Shown: positions 22,001 to 53,518, counted from the stretch's first letter. The stretch is DNA of 64,000 nucleotides from Mesostigma viride (GCA_009746045.1 RPFO01000104.1:3099296-3163295); one strand, 5' to 3'. Made by a program: numbers and translations. Notes: generated from the sequence alone by a model not told the origin.

Positions 22001-24681
22001 GGAGGACGAGGACGACAAGGCGGCACCCAGGCCGCTGCCTCCGAACAGCCGCTCCACAAACCCGGCACCGCCCAAGTCCAGCTGCCCCGAGGGGACATCA
22101 GCCGCGCCGATGATGTCCTGGGGGAGGCGGTCCAAGAGACCTCGGCCGTTGACATCGTCCGAGGAGGTAACAGAACCTGCCTTGCTGGCACCCTCGATTT
22201 CCCCTGTCTTATTCGCGGAGGGCAGCGCGCCTTGGCCTATGCCCGCGCGACCGTCCGCAGTGACAGAGCCAGCAGAAGAAGACGCGCTGGCGTCGCCCCC
22301 TGGGCTCTTCCTGCCCCCCGCAGACACGGGACCTCCGCCGGTACCAACGTTGGATGCTGGCGCCGATTCCTCCCTTGCGACGACGGCACTGGTACCACCA
22401 ACCTGCCCTGTCATTTGTGCAGCCATACCACCACCACCAGCAGCAGCACTACCCCCGGCCGCGGCCGCCCCGTAGCCCGGGGGGAGCCTCGCCACCCCCT
22501 TGCTCTTGAGCAGCGGGGCAAATGCCTCGGCGAGCGTGCTGAACCTGGCTGAGGGCGGCGCGCCCGCAGGGCGCAGCGGGAGGTCCAGCGGGAAGAAGCC
22601 CGCCTCGAACCACTCGAGGATGTCCGCGCTGGGGAAGGGGCCCTGGATCTCCCCCTGTGGGTCGCGGTAGCACCACTCGGGGCTCGCCAGGCCGGCCAGG
22701 TCGCGCTCCCGCTCCTGGTCTGACTCAAGCGCGCCGGGCGCTGCCACGGGCTCGACGCTCCATTCGGGGATGTCGCTGTCATCCGTCACGTGGACCGGGT
22801 GCGGTCGCCAGGTGCGTCGGTGAGGGTCGTCCGATGACAATCCGCCCCCGCCCATCCCAGCAAGAGACATGTCGCTGCGCCCCCCCGCATCCCCCCCGCT
22901 GCTGCCCATCCAGGGCTCCAGATCGCGGACCCGGCCTCCGCGTGCGAAAGAATTATTATCCCCCCCACTGCTGCCGACATCGCCCGCCATCGCAGCCGCC
23001 AGCATGCCCCTCGCATGGTGCGCGCCCGGGACGATCACGCCGTTGCCTCTACTGGCGGACGCGTGGCCCATGATCGCCAGCAGCGCCTCGTCCTCCTCGA
23101 GATCCCCGGACGACAGCACGCCCGAGGAGACCGCGGGCTCCAGCGCGCCCTCGCTCATCCACTGCGCCGCGTCCAAGAAACCCTCAGGCAGCCGCTTCAA
23201 CGGCTCCCCCGCCGCGCCCCGCAGCGCCTCGTGCACAGCCATCATCTCCTCGTGGGAATACACCAGGGGGGACGGGGCGCCAGGGTCCCTAGGCACGACC
23301 TCCCCCTTGCCCGTGCGCGGGGGGGGCAGGCCGCTACCCGACAAACTGCCCCCTCCAAGCCCCAGCCCCCCAGTCGTGGGGCTCGCCCCGAGGGGAGGCA
23401 TGCCACCCCCGGCCATGCCACCCCCGGCCCCGCTCCCCGCGCCCGCCCGGTGCCCCTCCCAACGGTGATCCTTTTGGCCCATGTACGGGAGGGGTGCCCC
23501 CCCATGCCCAGGGCCCTGGCCCATGCCCCTACCACGGCCCATCACGAAGCCCTGCGCGCCGGGTCGGGTCGGCTCGGGCCGGCCCCCAGGGCCAATAGAC
23601 CCTCCACCCCCGCCGCCGCCACCCCCACCGATCCCATCCTCACCTCCCCCACCCCCACCCCCACGCCCACGCCCGCGGCCCCTCCCGGGTCCTGAGGCCA
23701 GGAACCCTGACGTCTGGGGGGAGGTGCCCAGGGGGGTGGTTCCACCCCCGGCCCCCCCGCCAGCCCCCCCGCCAGACCTCCAGGAGGAAGCTTGGCTGCG
23801 TCGCGCGCCGCCGCTCTCCCCACCCTCACCCCCGCCCTCCCACCCCCCCCCACCCCCATCCCTATCCTTATCCACATCACTGCGGCGGCCCTCCAGCCAC
23901 CGCCCCCCACCGCCTCCCTCACTTGACCCAGACAACGGGTCCCTCTCACGCTCGTCCGTGCTCCACCGACTCCACCGCTTGCCGCCACCACCGCCACCAA
24001 TATCCACCGCGCTGGAGGCCGCCGAGCTCCCCCCCCGCGCGGATCCACCCACCGCTCCCTCCTCCCGCCCCCATCCTCCCGCCCGCCCTCCTTGCCCCCC
24101 TCTCCGCCCCCCGAGGACCCGTTCCGGCTCTTGCCCCCCGCATCCACCCACCGCTGTGACGGCGGCACGTTGCCAGGTTTATGGTCGGACCGGGGCGGCC
24201 CCTCGGCGGGCGTCTCCCTCTCCGCATCCTTCCACTTGCCGCCGCTCGGGGGAGGGGGTCCCTGGGAGGGGCCGCGCGACAAGGGCAGCCCGTCACGCTC
24301 GTCGTCTCGCCACCCGTTTCTGGCCCCCGCACCGCCGCCACCCCCAACCCCCTGGCCGGGGCTTTTCCACCGATCCCAGTTGCCCTTGGATTCCACGGAA
24401 TCGGCCGAGGCTGGACCGTCCCACTGCCCAGGTGCCGCGCCGGGGTCGCGCCACTTGTCGCCGCCGCCGGCGGGCTTACTGCCGGGCCCGTCGGCCACGG
24501 GCGCGCCGCCTGGCAGGGGCGCGCGGGGCTTGGGCGAGGGCCCGGTGGAGGTGGATGGAAACGCCGTTGGGATGGCCACCGCCTGGTGTGGGATGGAGGC
24601 CATGGGACGGGGAGCGAAATGGGGCATAGAGAATGGGTGTTCAAGGGGAGGCACGGACGGGCAACATCCCATGGACGTCAT
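19034..24681 (-). CDS. Large GYF-domain protein, plant EXA1-like
   Basis: Two exons are supported: 24681-19547 and 19204-19034, phase 0, with a 342-bp GT-AG intron. The product is about 1768 residues. The N-terminal ~250 residues are Gly/Arg/Ser-rich with spaced Trp motifs (KWKDAE, QRWVDAGGK, ERWVDP, KRWSRW) like those before the GYF domain in plant EXA1-type proteins. The GYF domain (about residues 667-710) has W-C-Y-x-D-P-x-G-x-x-x-G-P-F and WFEAGFFPLDLPLR, and would bind Pro-rich partners. The long C-terminus is Gly/Pro/Ser-rich, then Met/His/Pro-rich with a Gln run, ending with QEMQEREKQK. Plant relatives act in translational repression and mRNA regulation. Oddity: the frame changes at a run of eight C (24029-24036); one more base makes it continuous and keeps the total divisible by three. 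The start is the first ATG of the conserved-looking frame; an upstream exon cannot be excluded. Confidence 0.8.
19285..19405 (-). repeat. Short tandem repeat in the last GYF intron
   Basis: About five degenerate ~22-bp units with the core AAAACACACAACAC on the plus strand. Confidence 0.7.
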
Positions 24682-27600
24682 GTGATGAAACACTTCTGGG
24701 TATGTTCTCCAAGAGGGACGCCAAGAGCGGGGGATGAGGGCGGACAAGAGCGGAGATGAGGAGGGGGGACAAGGAGGCGGTGCAAGGGTGGGGGACAATG
24801 AGCAAAGATAATAATATGTGAGACAACAACAGATAAGGACAGGCATCATGATCAGAAGCCATTGTAAGTAACAAGTGAGAAAATTACAGATAAGGATAAG
24901 CATCATGGTCAGAAGCCAAACCCCCCCCTAAAAGAAAAGAAACACAAGGGACGAATGTGGGGGCCAAATGAGGGGGGCAAGGGGGGGGGGGGGGAGGATG
25001 AAGATAAGAATGGAGATTAGAACGAATATCAAAGTGAAGATTAGAATGGAGATTAAAATGGAGATGCTCACGAAGCCCATACCACCGTGCCGGTACCTGG
25101 TAAACCGTTTCTAGTAAGAACATGTGTTATGAGTTGAACACAACCTTAGACAACCTATGAACGTGGGAAAGGAGCATGGGGAATGAACGTGAGACAGGAG
25201 CATGGGAAATGAACGTGGGACAGGAGCATGGGAAATTGACGTGGGACAGCAGCATGGGAAATGAACGTGGGACAGGAGCATGGGAAATGAACGTGAGACA
25301 GGAGCATGGGAAATTAACGTGGGACAGGAGCATGGGAAATGAACGAGAGACAGGGGCGTGGGAAATGAACGTGAGACAGGAGCATGGGCAATGAGTGTGA
25401 GACAGCAGCATGGGAAATGAACGTGGGACAGGAGCATGCGTATCAGCCGGCCGCACGGGGGAGAACGCAGGACACGTAGTACCTGATGGCAAAACTGTTT
25501 CATGGGCACAACACAACAGATGCGACATGGGCCTAGAATGCAGTCCACACCAAACCACTTGTATCCTATCCCTGACTGTCAAGACCCCCTAGGTGCTTCA
25601 GAATTCAAAAAGCACATAGCTTGCTCAGGTACTTAGGTACCAGGGTCAGCGGTCTGTCTAACCACCTCAGTTCGGGCCAGGTGGCAAGGACTCCATCTTC
25701 GATCAAGCCATCAAGGCTTCCAGTAAACCGCATGGCAGGCAACAAGGTGGTAAGTACTGAGTGAAAGGTAGAAACTGCCTCTACTACAAGGCGTTTCGAG
25801 CGAGCGGAACATACAAAGGCTGGGTGTTCACCTATGTGTGTCAACCAGAGGTGACAGCCCCGTCAGCAAATGGTTGTTTGAATACACAGCCGTGAAACGT
25901 ACAAAGGCTGGCACACGACCAGTGGAGAGTGTGACACCCGCCAACCTGACTCTCAGAATACAATGCGTACCTCCTCCGTTGCAAGGTCATGACGCAGTTT
26001 CGAGTGACTGTCGGCAGTTGCTACGATGATTATTGTTATTGCCATTTCCCCATAATTTTAGCCCCTATTGTGCACCTATTTCATCCCCATACACAAACAC
26101 TCACTGGGTGTGGAGAGATCAGGCGCGAGGGCGACTTGGCTTCTGTGGGCCGAGGCATGAGCCACTGCGGCGATAGAGGGACTGAATCATTCAGCAAGCA
26201 GACAAAAGAAGGCAGCATAAGGGACAAGGAAAACGGGTTAACCGCCGTGATAACACTTACCCTGGTCGCCCGCAGGTAAAGCATGACAGTAGGCACTCCA
26301 ATATGGAAATACGACAGCCAATCCCTCCCAACGACCTCAACAATGGGTTTTAGTAATCGAAAGCAATTCACGGGCATGCCCAGTTGATGTGGAGGAAATA
26401 AGGAGAGCGGATGCAATCCTGGACGTATGCCGCCTTCCAGACTGTTATGGTTTTCCAGTTGCCCCACCTATGTTAGCGGGACCCTGACGCGCTTCCGCAG
26501 AATGGGTCCCCGGCTTGGTGCCCCCCGCGCCTTTACCATCTTCTGCATGAATCAATCAGACAAGTATCGCATTACCGCATGATGTTATCATACAAAGCCG
26601 TCATAAAGCCCGGCACGTTACGTGGCTGGCTGTAACCCTCTTTCTTAGCAGACGAACTCCACGAATAACTCACTAGCAGACTGACTGTCCACAGCCTGCC
26701 CACCAGTTGATGTCTCCTTCACCATGGCTCAGGCTATACTAGTCAAGACCCGCGAAAAAATTACTGCTGAGCAGCAGAGAAAACCTTTTTTACTGCCAGC
26801 CCCCTATCAGGGCAGACTGAGAGTGCTGATGCGAATACCACAACTGATGCGAAAGATATCACTACGACTACTCCCAAAACGCCGAGGAAGCGCTTGCAAT
26901 GGCTGGAACGGCCACAACCGCAGAAGGCAGGCACTGGATTACGACGCTACAACTCTCGCCCCATAACTCTCTACTACAACCTTGCCACCTTCGCGACTGG
27001 CAAATTGTGCGACCGTGCCATAACATAGCGCGGTACAGAAACTTGGTCTCGGATTGACAGTGTGACCGCGACGTGCATGGACGCTGGTATAGGCTGTTAT
27101 CTTTTCTGTGTTGATATATGGTACCCAGTCGTACTGCATTCCTGACAATTTTCCAGTTTCGACCATTCAACAGGGCGGGTTGACATCCTGGGATAGCAAG
27201 TTCCACTCATCATGCACACGCTTCCCAGACTGTGCCAAGCGCCCGAACTGTCAACAGCCATCCGCTGCTCCAGCCTGCTCCAGCCTGCTCCGGACGTCTA
27301 CGTACGATTCCTACGTGGTCCCTAAAAAAAAAAAAAGAAAATCTGCAATCCTGCATGCTAGAAAAATCTCTGCTAGATTTTTAACTAAACTTACATATTC
27401 TACTTGATTCTAGTATCTAGTAACTGAAGCACTATATACTACTCGGAATACTGCTCAAGTGGCGCGGCGCAGCTGATGGTGCCATAGCTGCCAGTATACT
27501 CTCTACTGGTCTCTAGTATGTAGGTTGGCCCCTGTGGCGAGGCATGTTGAACCTTTCCTGTCGCAAGTTCCAATTTACCCTATGTACTGCTAGGCGTTAG

Positions 27601-27761
27601 GTTATGCTGCTAGGGCTCTGCTGGTTATGGTTTATGTGTTGTAGGCCTGGTTTTATTGCTACGCAACGATATCGGGGAATTACTTAGTGGAGCACACCGT
27701 CCCTTCTTTTAATGGTATTTTGTAACCGGAATTGATTATATTGGCCGACACTTACTGAAAA
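24682..27761. other. Divergent spacer between the GYF and Cactin genes
   Basis: The two genes point away from each other, so both 5' regions lie here. A 79-codon minus frame at 25605-25844 has some protein-like character but no family I know. A run of 12 A lies near 27325. No TATA box or other element can be argued firmly. Confidence 0.4.
25165..25440 (+). repeat. 26-bp minisatellite
   Basis: About ten copies of a ~26-bp unit with the core CATGGGAAATGAACGTG and scattered single-base variants, in the divergent spacer. Confidence 0.9.
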
Positions 27762-46703
<18,942 letters not shown>

Positions 46704-47489
46704 ATACAATGCGCTCCGACAGGGTGGCGGAAGACATTGCTTCGATATGGGTCCATTTGTCATCTGGTGGTCACGCTTGTTACGGAATCAATAGTACAAG
46801 AAGGCACCAACGTGTGCATGGGACTTGCCTCACTGCTACGCATTGTGTGCTCCTGCGTGGACAAGTAATCTAGGCAGATCTTTCTGAGTATGCTACAGGG
46901 ACAGCCGACAGCCGAAAGGAACCCTAGTAAGGATACGTGGACTTGTCATGGGCATGGAATGCAAACCTGCTAAGAACGGTAGACAAAAATTGGTGACCAT
47001 TACATTCTGATCAGACACTCCGCAAAGGTGAAAACCTTTGCGTTCAGTGCCAGGCCGCGGAAAACGCGGAAAACGCGATCTGCAAATGAATCCGACCGGA
47101 ATCGAACTGGGGACCTCTCGCACCAATTTTGCTGACTATAGGACGGACGTCTCCGGATACCATGGCATCGCCAACTTACACCTACAGTCATCCGCAAAAG
47201 TTCTCCTGTCCGGGGAGTGATGCAAGCCTTTCGGATTTGGTACTAGATAAATCACTCGAGATCTGTGTGTAGGAGTACTACACACGTGTCTGCACGCGAG
47301 ACTTGTTCATTACATGGATATTATGTAATGTAAACGTTAGGTGGCTTTCACCATTGTAAGGAATGCTATATCTGCATGACTTCATTACTTAGTTACACGC
47401 GGTCCCCGTTGGTGAGCTCGCTTTGATGTGAAGAAGCCTACACTGGTCTAACTGGTTCTAATTGCCTTACATGTAGACTGCATTGATCA
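46704..47489. other. 3' flank of Cactin and spacer
   Basis: No gene frame. TGTAA occurs twice around 47333-47340 and again near 47355; in chlorophytes TGTAA is a usual polyadenylation signal, so the transcript may end here, but this is a weak inference. Confidence 0.3.
47055..47165 (-). mobile_element. tRNA-derived SINE-like fragment
   Basis: On the minus strand there is a box-B-like AGTTCGATTCC (47108-47098) and, about 30 bases before it, a box-A-like TATAGTCAGC (47140-47131). CCGCGG lies 43 bp from the box B motif, the same spacing as in a second copy at 52232-52285. No intact tRNA cloverleaf forms. Confidence 0.4.
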
Positions 47490-47881
47490 TGTGATCTTAA
47501 GTCGTCAGTGGTATGGGAATGGAATGCGGTGGATGGAGCTACCTATCTAGCTTCTAGTGTTGCGGGCACCTCGGCCCGAATCACGATGGTTGCCAAATTC
47601 ACCGACTTGCAGGGGTTGGTATCCTTCATAACTGCCCGTAGGCCATCTATATATCTTCCGCGCCTTCCTCTGTGCACTCCCTCAGTCGCCACCGTCCTCT
47701 ACCCCGCAGAACTCCCTGCCCGCGTCATTGATAAATACCAGAAAACCTACGCGGGTATTCTGCACACGGCGGATCTTGGATGGCTCTTTTTGATGACTTC
47801 AACGCCCAGGGCCGCGCGTGGCTGTTCTCACTCTCATTGCGGTTTAAGGGCTCGGCTTACCTCCGAGCTCTCCCCATGGGC

Positions 47882-49833
47882 ACGAGCCACGAGCCACGAG
47901 CCACGAGGTAGCCATGGCTGACGGCGGAGCTCATAACTTTCACGTTTGAGCCCCAAATTCAGCTGTGAATATCACTATCGCTTCGTCTTTCTAAGACGCA
48001 CATGCTGATATAATTTTCCGAATCTAACACGCAATATATGACGAGCAAACGTCCTTTGACGCAACGCAGTTTGGCGGATGCGCTCGCCCATGAAAATGCG
48101 GCAGCTGCGGCTGCAGCTTCGCCATCAGGTCCGGCAGGCAGCGGTGACACTAGTCGTGCACTGGTAGCCACCATGCAGCAACCTCCCGGGCTTAAAGCCT
48201 CGCCATCGGCATCGCCTGACCCGAAACGCACCCGCCCAGCCGACAAAACAGGATGGTCCCGCCCCTCGGAACCGCGCTTTCGGTTCCACCCTTTCAAGGT
48301 CGATGATCACGACTGGAACAACATGTCTCCTGACGATGCTATGGACTGCATCTTCTTCGGGGACTACGCCTCGCTTTACGACCTGTGCCTCCATCTCTCC
48401 GACCAAGGTCGCCTCCTCTGCAGCAACGGCAGCCCCTGGCTAGCCTCCGGCGCCATGCTTGGCTGCACCCGCCCCGAACTCCAGCACGCCGTCCTCAACT
48501 CCCTTCTCCAGCGCTCTGACGGCGAGATCTGGGCTCCATCCATCTCCGCCTCCACCCTCCGTTCCATCCTCACGGAAGCCTTTCAGCAGCACGTGACCCC
48601 CCTTGCTGCCGACATTTCAGCAATCGGCGGCACGCTGACTGCTGAACTTCCTCACATTTCCACCGCCGCCGCCTCCACCTCCACCGCCGTTTCCGCCTTC
48701 ACTGCCGACATCAAAGCCCAGCTCCTCGACCTCGACCAACGCCTTCAAGCCACCGCCACCGCCCTTGAGAGCTTGCATGACACCGCCGGCCTCACCGCCC
48801 AAGCGGTGCAGGAAATCGCTGCCCAGCCGGCACCTGCTGGCCCGGCCAGTGATGTTCCCTCCACCTGGGCGGACTTGCTTAAGCAGCACACCACCTCCAC
48901 CACCTCCACCATCTCGGCACAACTCAGCAACAAGCCCTCGACCTTCGCGAGGAAACCGACATCGCCCGGCGCAGCCACAATGTCATCGTCAAGCACTTCG
49001 ACCAGCCGGCAGGTGAGACCTCCACGAGCCTTCTTGAGGCATTTAAGCGCGACATTCTTGCCCCCATGCTACTCACTGGTGAGCTGGACATGTCGGCTGT
49101 CCGCCTCCCCCGCGCGCGGGGGAAGGCTGGCCCGGCACCCGTGCTCCTCACCTTTAAGTACATGGCGGACAAGCTGTCGTTCCTTAAATGCCGCAAGAAG
49201 CTCTCGAGGACTCGCTTCACGCTGGACGACGACTTGACCCTGGCCCAGCAACAGCGGCGACGCGAGCTATGGCCGACCTACCTTCAGCTCCGGCACAGCG
49301 CAGGGGGGAAGCCGGTATACTGGAGGGGGGCGGTCATCCACGTTGACCACAAGCCCTGGCAGCCCCCTCCTGCCACCCCAGACTAGGGAATTCATACCAG
49401 TAGTGTAGATTAGTCAGGCTTAGCCTAGCATGTGGCCCACGCGCATGTGCGCCCATAATGGCCCCCATGGATGTTGTCTACAGAATTTAGCCAAGCCCTG
49501 CCTATAACGGGACCCCCATGGATGTTGCATTAAGAATTGAGCCATGCTATGCCATGCAGAGAGATGCTCTCTGTCGAGAAGCCATGTCCTAGCTCTTGTA
49601 TAGCCATGATGATCTTCCTCCCTCACAGGCATGCTCCCCCCCTTACCCGGGCATAGCGTGATAGACCATGAGGGTGCAGGTGCCCTGGTGCACCTAGAGC
49701 AGGGGTAGCTTACATTCCCACCCTTGCATGAAGTACGTAGCCTAGAATGTATGATAGGCCATATGCCCCTTCTCTGGGCTATGTGCTACATATACTCCCA
49801 ACGGAGTTATGTTACAATTCAATTCAATTCAAT
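47882..49833 (+). mobile_element. ORF1-only LINE (half-LINE) with 13-bp target-site duplication
   Basis: Flanked by TCTCCCCATGGGC at 47869-47881 and 49834-49846. The element starts with about 3.5 copies of ACGAGCC, shares a GCTCATAACTTT...GCTGATATAATTTT 5' region with the complete LINE, contains only ORF1, and ends after the family 3' segment in repeated AATTC units. No reverse transcriptase is present, though both ends are intact. Confidence 0.85.
48038..49386 (+). pseudogene. LINE ORF1 protein, one frameshift
   Basis: The frame opens at 48038 and reads through a Pro/Ala-rich N-terminus and a central region (FRFHPFKVDDHDW, then LYDLCLHLSDQG). A Thr/Ala-rich coiled-coil-like segment runs from about residues 190 to 280. 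Near 48920-48940 the sense passes to another frame, which continues with ARRSHNVIVKHFD, the RRM-like strand of ORF1 proteins, then FTLDDDLTLAQQQRRRELW and KPVYWRGAVIHVDHKPW before the TAG at 49384-49386. A single-base indel therefore breaks the gene. The C-terminal motifs recur at 52500 and 53600. The function would be RNA binding in retrotransposition. Confidence 0.8.
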
Positions 49834-50533
49834 TCTCCCCATGGGCCCCCCTTTTGTCCTGGCGCCCAGTCACTATCCGGTGGCACTGCGACATCAACTG
49901 TTTGCCCCGCAACCTCTTGTTCCCGCAGGGCGGCCCCGGCTGTGGTAGCTGCGGGCAGGCCTTGGACCCCATTAATTGGGACCCACTACCTGTCAATCAT
50001 GCATGGGTGGCGAGCAGAATCAGAATTGGTACTTGTACTTGCACACTGAACATTCTCCTGAAGGTGGTGCTCGCCATGGTCCGGTCCGTTTTCCCCCAAG
50101 CGAACATCCGGTCTGAGGATGTGGATGGCGCGGCCTTCTACTCCCCCAATCACCGACCTGACATCGTGGTTCTGGACTTTGAGGGAGGCAGCCGGCACTT
50201 GCTCATTGACGTTTCTGTGGCTCGCCCCTTGGCTCTTAGCCATGTGGTTGGCGGCATCCCAGGCGGCAGGCTACACCACGGCGGATCGATCGGGCTGAGC
50301 GGGCCAAGCTCACGGCCTATGGGGACGTCGGGCACCACCGTGTGGTGCCCTTTGTCTTGGAGGAGTTCGGGGCCATGGTGACCCTGACCGCCGGCTTCTT
50401 TAGGGAGTGCCGTGCCGGCTCCGGGAGGACCGCCTGGACCCGTGGAGGGCCAGCAGGCCCCTTGGACAGCGCGGACCTGGACATCGTATTGGCGCCAACG
50501 ATTTCGGGTACGATTACCCGGGCTATGGCTGAC

Positions 50534-51279
50534 ACCTACTGGCGCTCGAAGGGCCTGGGCGAGCACCGCAAGCGCATGCTCTTCAAGGTCCTCGTCCTCG
50601 TGAACGGTGCGCACGTATGGCGCCGAGGCGTGGACACTCCCACCCAAACTGGCAGCTAGGCTAGACGGCACGGTTTACACTGAGGATGCTCCGACAGGTC
50701 CTTAACGTAGGGTTAATTCCGAGCGTCCGTCATCAGAGTCTAAAGTTGTATCATGGCATGCCTCGTATTTCGGACGAGATTCTGAGGCAGCGTAGGATAG
50801 CATTTGTAGGACACCTTGCTCGCACCAGCCAGGTCGACACCACCCTTGGTCTGGCCGGCCCCCGGCAGCGGCTTGGCCAGCCAGGGCGCCACATTCTGTC
50901 CTGCATGGCCTGGCCCCGAGGGCATTCCCATAAGGGTAGGGAAACCTGTCACGAACTACATCCAGATGTTGCTGGACGACCTAGTGGTCCCAGCCCAGTT
51001 TGAGCACCGCATCCACTCTCTCTCCCGTCTTTGGACTGCCATGCAGGACAAGACGCGGTGGAAGAGGATTGTCAAGGCGCACACACCCGACCCTGTGGGC
51101 AAGCCCCCTCCCCCCAAGCGGAGGCGGCGTTTCGATGAGTAGTGTAGTTAGGATTTTCTAGACTAGATAGCTTAGAGTTAGGATAGTTCGATTACGCGGC
51201 TTCCTCCACCCCATCCATCATGGAATATGTGCTCCATGATCTCCCAACGGAGGCATGTTATAATTTAATTTAATTTTTA
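50534..51279 (+). mobile_element. 5'-truncated LINE insertion with ~10-bp target-site duplication
   Basis: Flanked by ATGGCTGACA (50525-50534 and 51280-51289). It begins inside ORF2 at the TYWRSKGLGEHRKRM region and runs to the AATTT tail, about 90% like the complete LINE by eye, with indels that break the frame. It lies within the restriction-like-endonuclease LINE. Confidence 0.85.
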
Positions 51280-51510
51280 ATGGCTGACATCTTGCTCCGC
51301 CACACACGAGCTGACTTTGCGGCGCGCAGCGCACGGTTATTAGGCTGTTTTACTTCATTCCGCGGTGTGGATCGAGTGTCTCATGCCGGCTGTATAGTTG
51401 TGTGTCGTGGTATCGCTTGTTAGCGTTCATCAGGCAATGGCTTTGTTTATTTTTTCCTGGGTGCCTTTACTCTGCTGTAAGTAATTATATTTTTTAATCT
51501 ATATATCTTT

Positions 51511-52455
51511 GCGAGTCGATCATCTGCCCCCAGATTACAGACAGAACAGGAGGCTCCCCAGGCGTGACTGCCCGTTCCTCCTGCTAATAGTGGTACATGC
51601 CCTAATCCTAGCCTATATCACAAAAAGTCAAGCGGTCACCACCTTGCTGCGCGCTGTGCACCACAATTTTACTGTCCGAAGGTATATTGTCAGTACCGGC
51701 GCAGATTTTTTGACGCGGAATTTTTCCCGTCCCCTTAGCCAGTACTGTGGGCCATGTATGCCTAGCGATTAATTACGCGAGATTTTTCTTTACTGTGAAT
51801 TTGAATTGCGCGCAATCCCGTTGGCCGCGGGAATGCGCAGCACGTGTAGTGCTTTACATGATTCCCTGTATACGTTGCAAAACGGGATCGGGGGCAGTGA
51901 CGCGGCGCCCTGCATGCTTCCCTCGAATCAGCGGCAAAGGAAAGCTGTGAAGCTGCTAGAGCTAGCTATATAAACTTCTCACGAGGAGAGACTGTCTGGC
52001 ATTCAACTGTGGGTGTACAGTAGTCTGAGCTAAAAAACTGTAAAACTGAGTAATATACCATAATTGTCGCTTGATTGCTATCAGTGTAATTTCCTTGTAG
52101 ATATTGCCTGCATGGACCTCAGCTGCAACGCCGCCGAAGGCCCCGGCAAGAGCAGTTTTTTTCACGTCCACCATTGTCGTCAGATCAGAAAGCAACAATC
52201 GTGAAAATGCTAGCGGCCCGAATCTGAGATTCCGCGGAACACAGAAAGTAAGAAAGCCCAGAAGCTACCAGCAAGGAATCGAACATAGGACCTTTGGCAT
52301 GATTTCGCGGCTGTGTGAGTCTCCTGATCCGAAGGCATCTCACTTATAACGTTTCGAAACAGCCCAAATGCAAAAAACCTCTTTACCGGAGAGCCGGGTG
52401 CCAATATGTCCGATATTGCTGAATCTATATATCTAAGATGACTCACCAATAGACC
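51511..52455. other. No assignable gene
   Basis: 51530-51590 weakly resembles the short retroelement at 54304-54662 (inverted). 52232-52340 holds the second tRNA-derived SINE-like fragment, with box-B-like GGAATCGAACA on the plus strand. Confidence 0.4.
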
Positions 52456-52466
52456 TAATTGTGCGC

Positions 52467-53144
52467 GTCCCCCACCAGTCCCGTGCTCACCTTCCTCTCC
52501 CCTGAGGATAAGCAGCGGTTCCTCTCTCGTCGCAAGCGGTTGCACGACCTCACCTGGACGCTGGATGACGACCTAACCCCCGCTCAGCAACAGCAGCGAC
52601 GCGACCTGTCGGGCCGGAATACCTCCGCCATATGTAAGCAGGACCCCCAGAAGCCCAAGGTGTACTGGAGGGGCGGGGACCTGATGATCAACCACATGAT
52701 GTGGACGCCCCCAGCGGGCTAGAATAGCAATAGCCCTAGCTTGTAACCATTGGAGTCACTGCCGCTAAGGCAGCCATGCCTAGAATGTTTGCCTAGCTGT
52801 GCCAACACACCTAGTCACGTGCCGCCAACGCACGGTACACAACCAGCCATAGCCTTAGCCTAGTCCTAGTACAGCCATGCTACGCCCTGGCTATGTTCAG
52901 ATTACTTGCCCGGCACGCTATACTTGTTATGCTACGCTTACATGGGTCTTATTGCACCCACAGTTTGCCGGATCGTTAGCGTGTCCGTTTAGCTAGTGCG
53001 CCCGAATGCAGCTGTGGCATGCCTTTGGCATGAAGGAGACTGGGGGTCTCTGCCCTTTCTCCTGTAGTGCACACACAGGGATTAAAAGCACTTCGGTGCT
53101 GCGTGACTCCCCAACGGGAGCACGAGTTTAATTAATTAATTAAT
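52467..53144 (+). mobile_element. ORF1-only LINE fragment with 11-bp target-site duplication
   Basis: TAATTGTGCGC flanks it at 52456-52466 and 53145-53155. It contains the last ~80 codons of ORF1 (LTFLSPEDKQRFL, WTLDDDLTPAQQQQRRD, KVYWRGGDLMINHMMWTPP, stop at 52720), a ~400-bp 3' UTR and a (TTAA)n tail. The 5' end is truncated. ORF1 is followed directly by the 3' UTR, with no ORF2. Confidence 0.85.
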
Positions 53145-53228
53145 TAATTGTGCGCAGGAGTACTACGCACGGACCTACGCGATATTCTAGTATCGCCGAA
53201 GTACTACGGGCGGGTTGACCACGGCTGG

Positions 53229-53262
53229 AATCTGGTCCACCATAACTATGGTGGACCAGATT
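53229..53262. repeat. Perfect 16-bp inverted repeat with a two-base loop
   Basis: AATCTGGTCCACCATA (53229-53244), AC, then TATGGTGGACCAGATT (53247-53262). The arms match at every position. No terminator-like T run follows. Confidence 0.9.
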
Positions 53263-53518
53263 GATACTAGTATAACAGTCACGATCAGGTGGCCTGGCAT
53301 TCATAGACACTCATGCCAGTGCCGCCAACTATCGTACATTGCATGGGATGCATGCAAACTTACATCGAGCGCCCCGCGAATCTGCAAGCGCTTGCATGCA
53401 ATGAGGGTTATCAAGAACATGTCGCAAAAAGCAATTAGACGGCCGGTGCGGCAGGCCAACGTGATCAAAACGGCTCGATGAGCGTCTTTCCCAACTTAGT
53501 ATGCCGTCATGCGCCCCA

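Larger units (their letters stand above)
47490..51510 (+). mobile_element. LINE with restriction-like endonuclease, 3' part, interrupted by two later insertions
   Basis: Three segments belong to one older copy: about 47490-47881, 49834-50533 and 51280 to about 51510. Spliced across the insertions they encode, with frameshifts, the region YAGILHTAD, a C-x2-C...H...C knuckle, NHRPDIVVLDFE, LLIDVSVARPLA and FVLEEFGAM. This matches the zinc-knuckle plus restriction-like endonuclease C-terminus of R2/Dualen-type LINEs. The 3' UTR contains CTCTGCTGTAAGTAATTATA, as in the copy at 55985. The reverse transcriptase is absent (5' truncation). Confidence 0.7.

Noticed and set aside
24682-24906. GYF protein starting further upstream with a hydrophobic Leu/Cys/Tyr-rich segment
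   Set aside because: The extension has no resemblance to this family and looks like a translated 5' flank; the ATG at 24681 opens the conserved-looking part.
47085-47165. A functional tRNA gene on the minus strand
   Set aside because: The acceptor and T stems do not pair well; only box A and box B survive, which fits a SINE head better.
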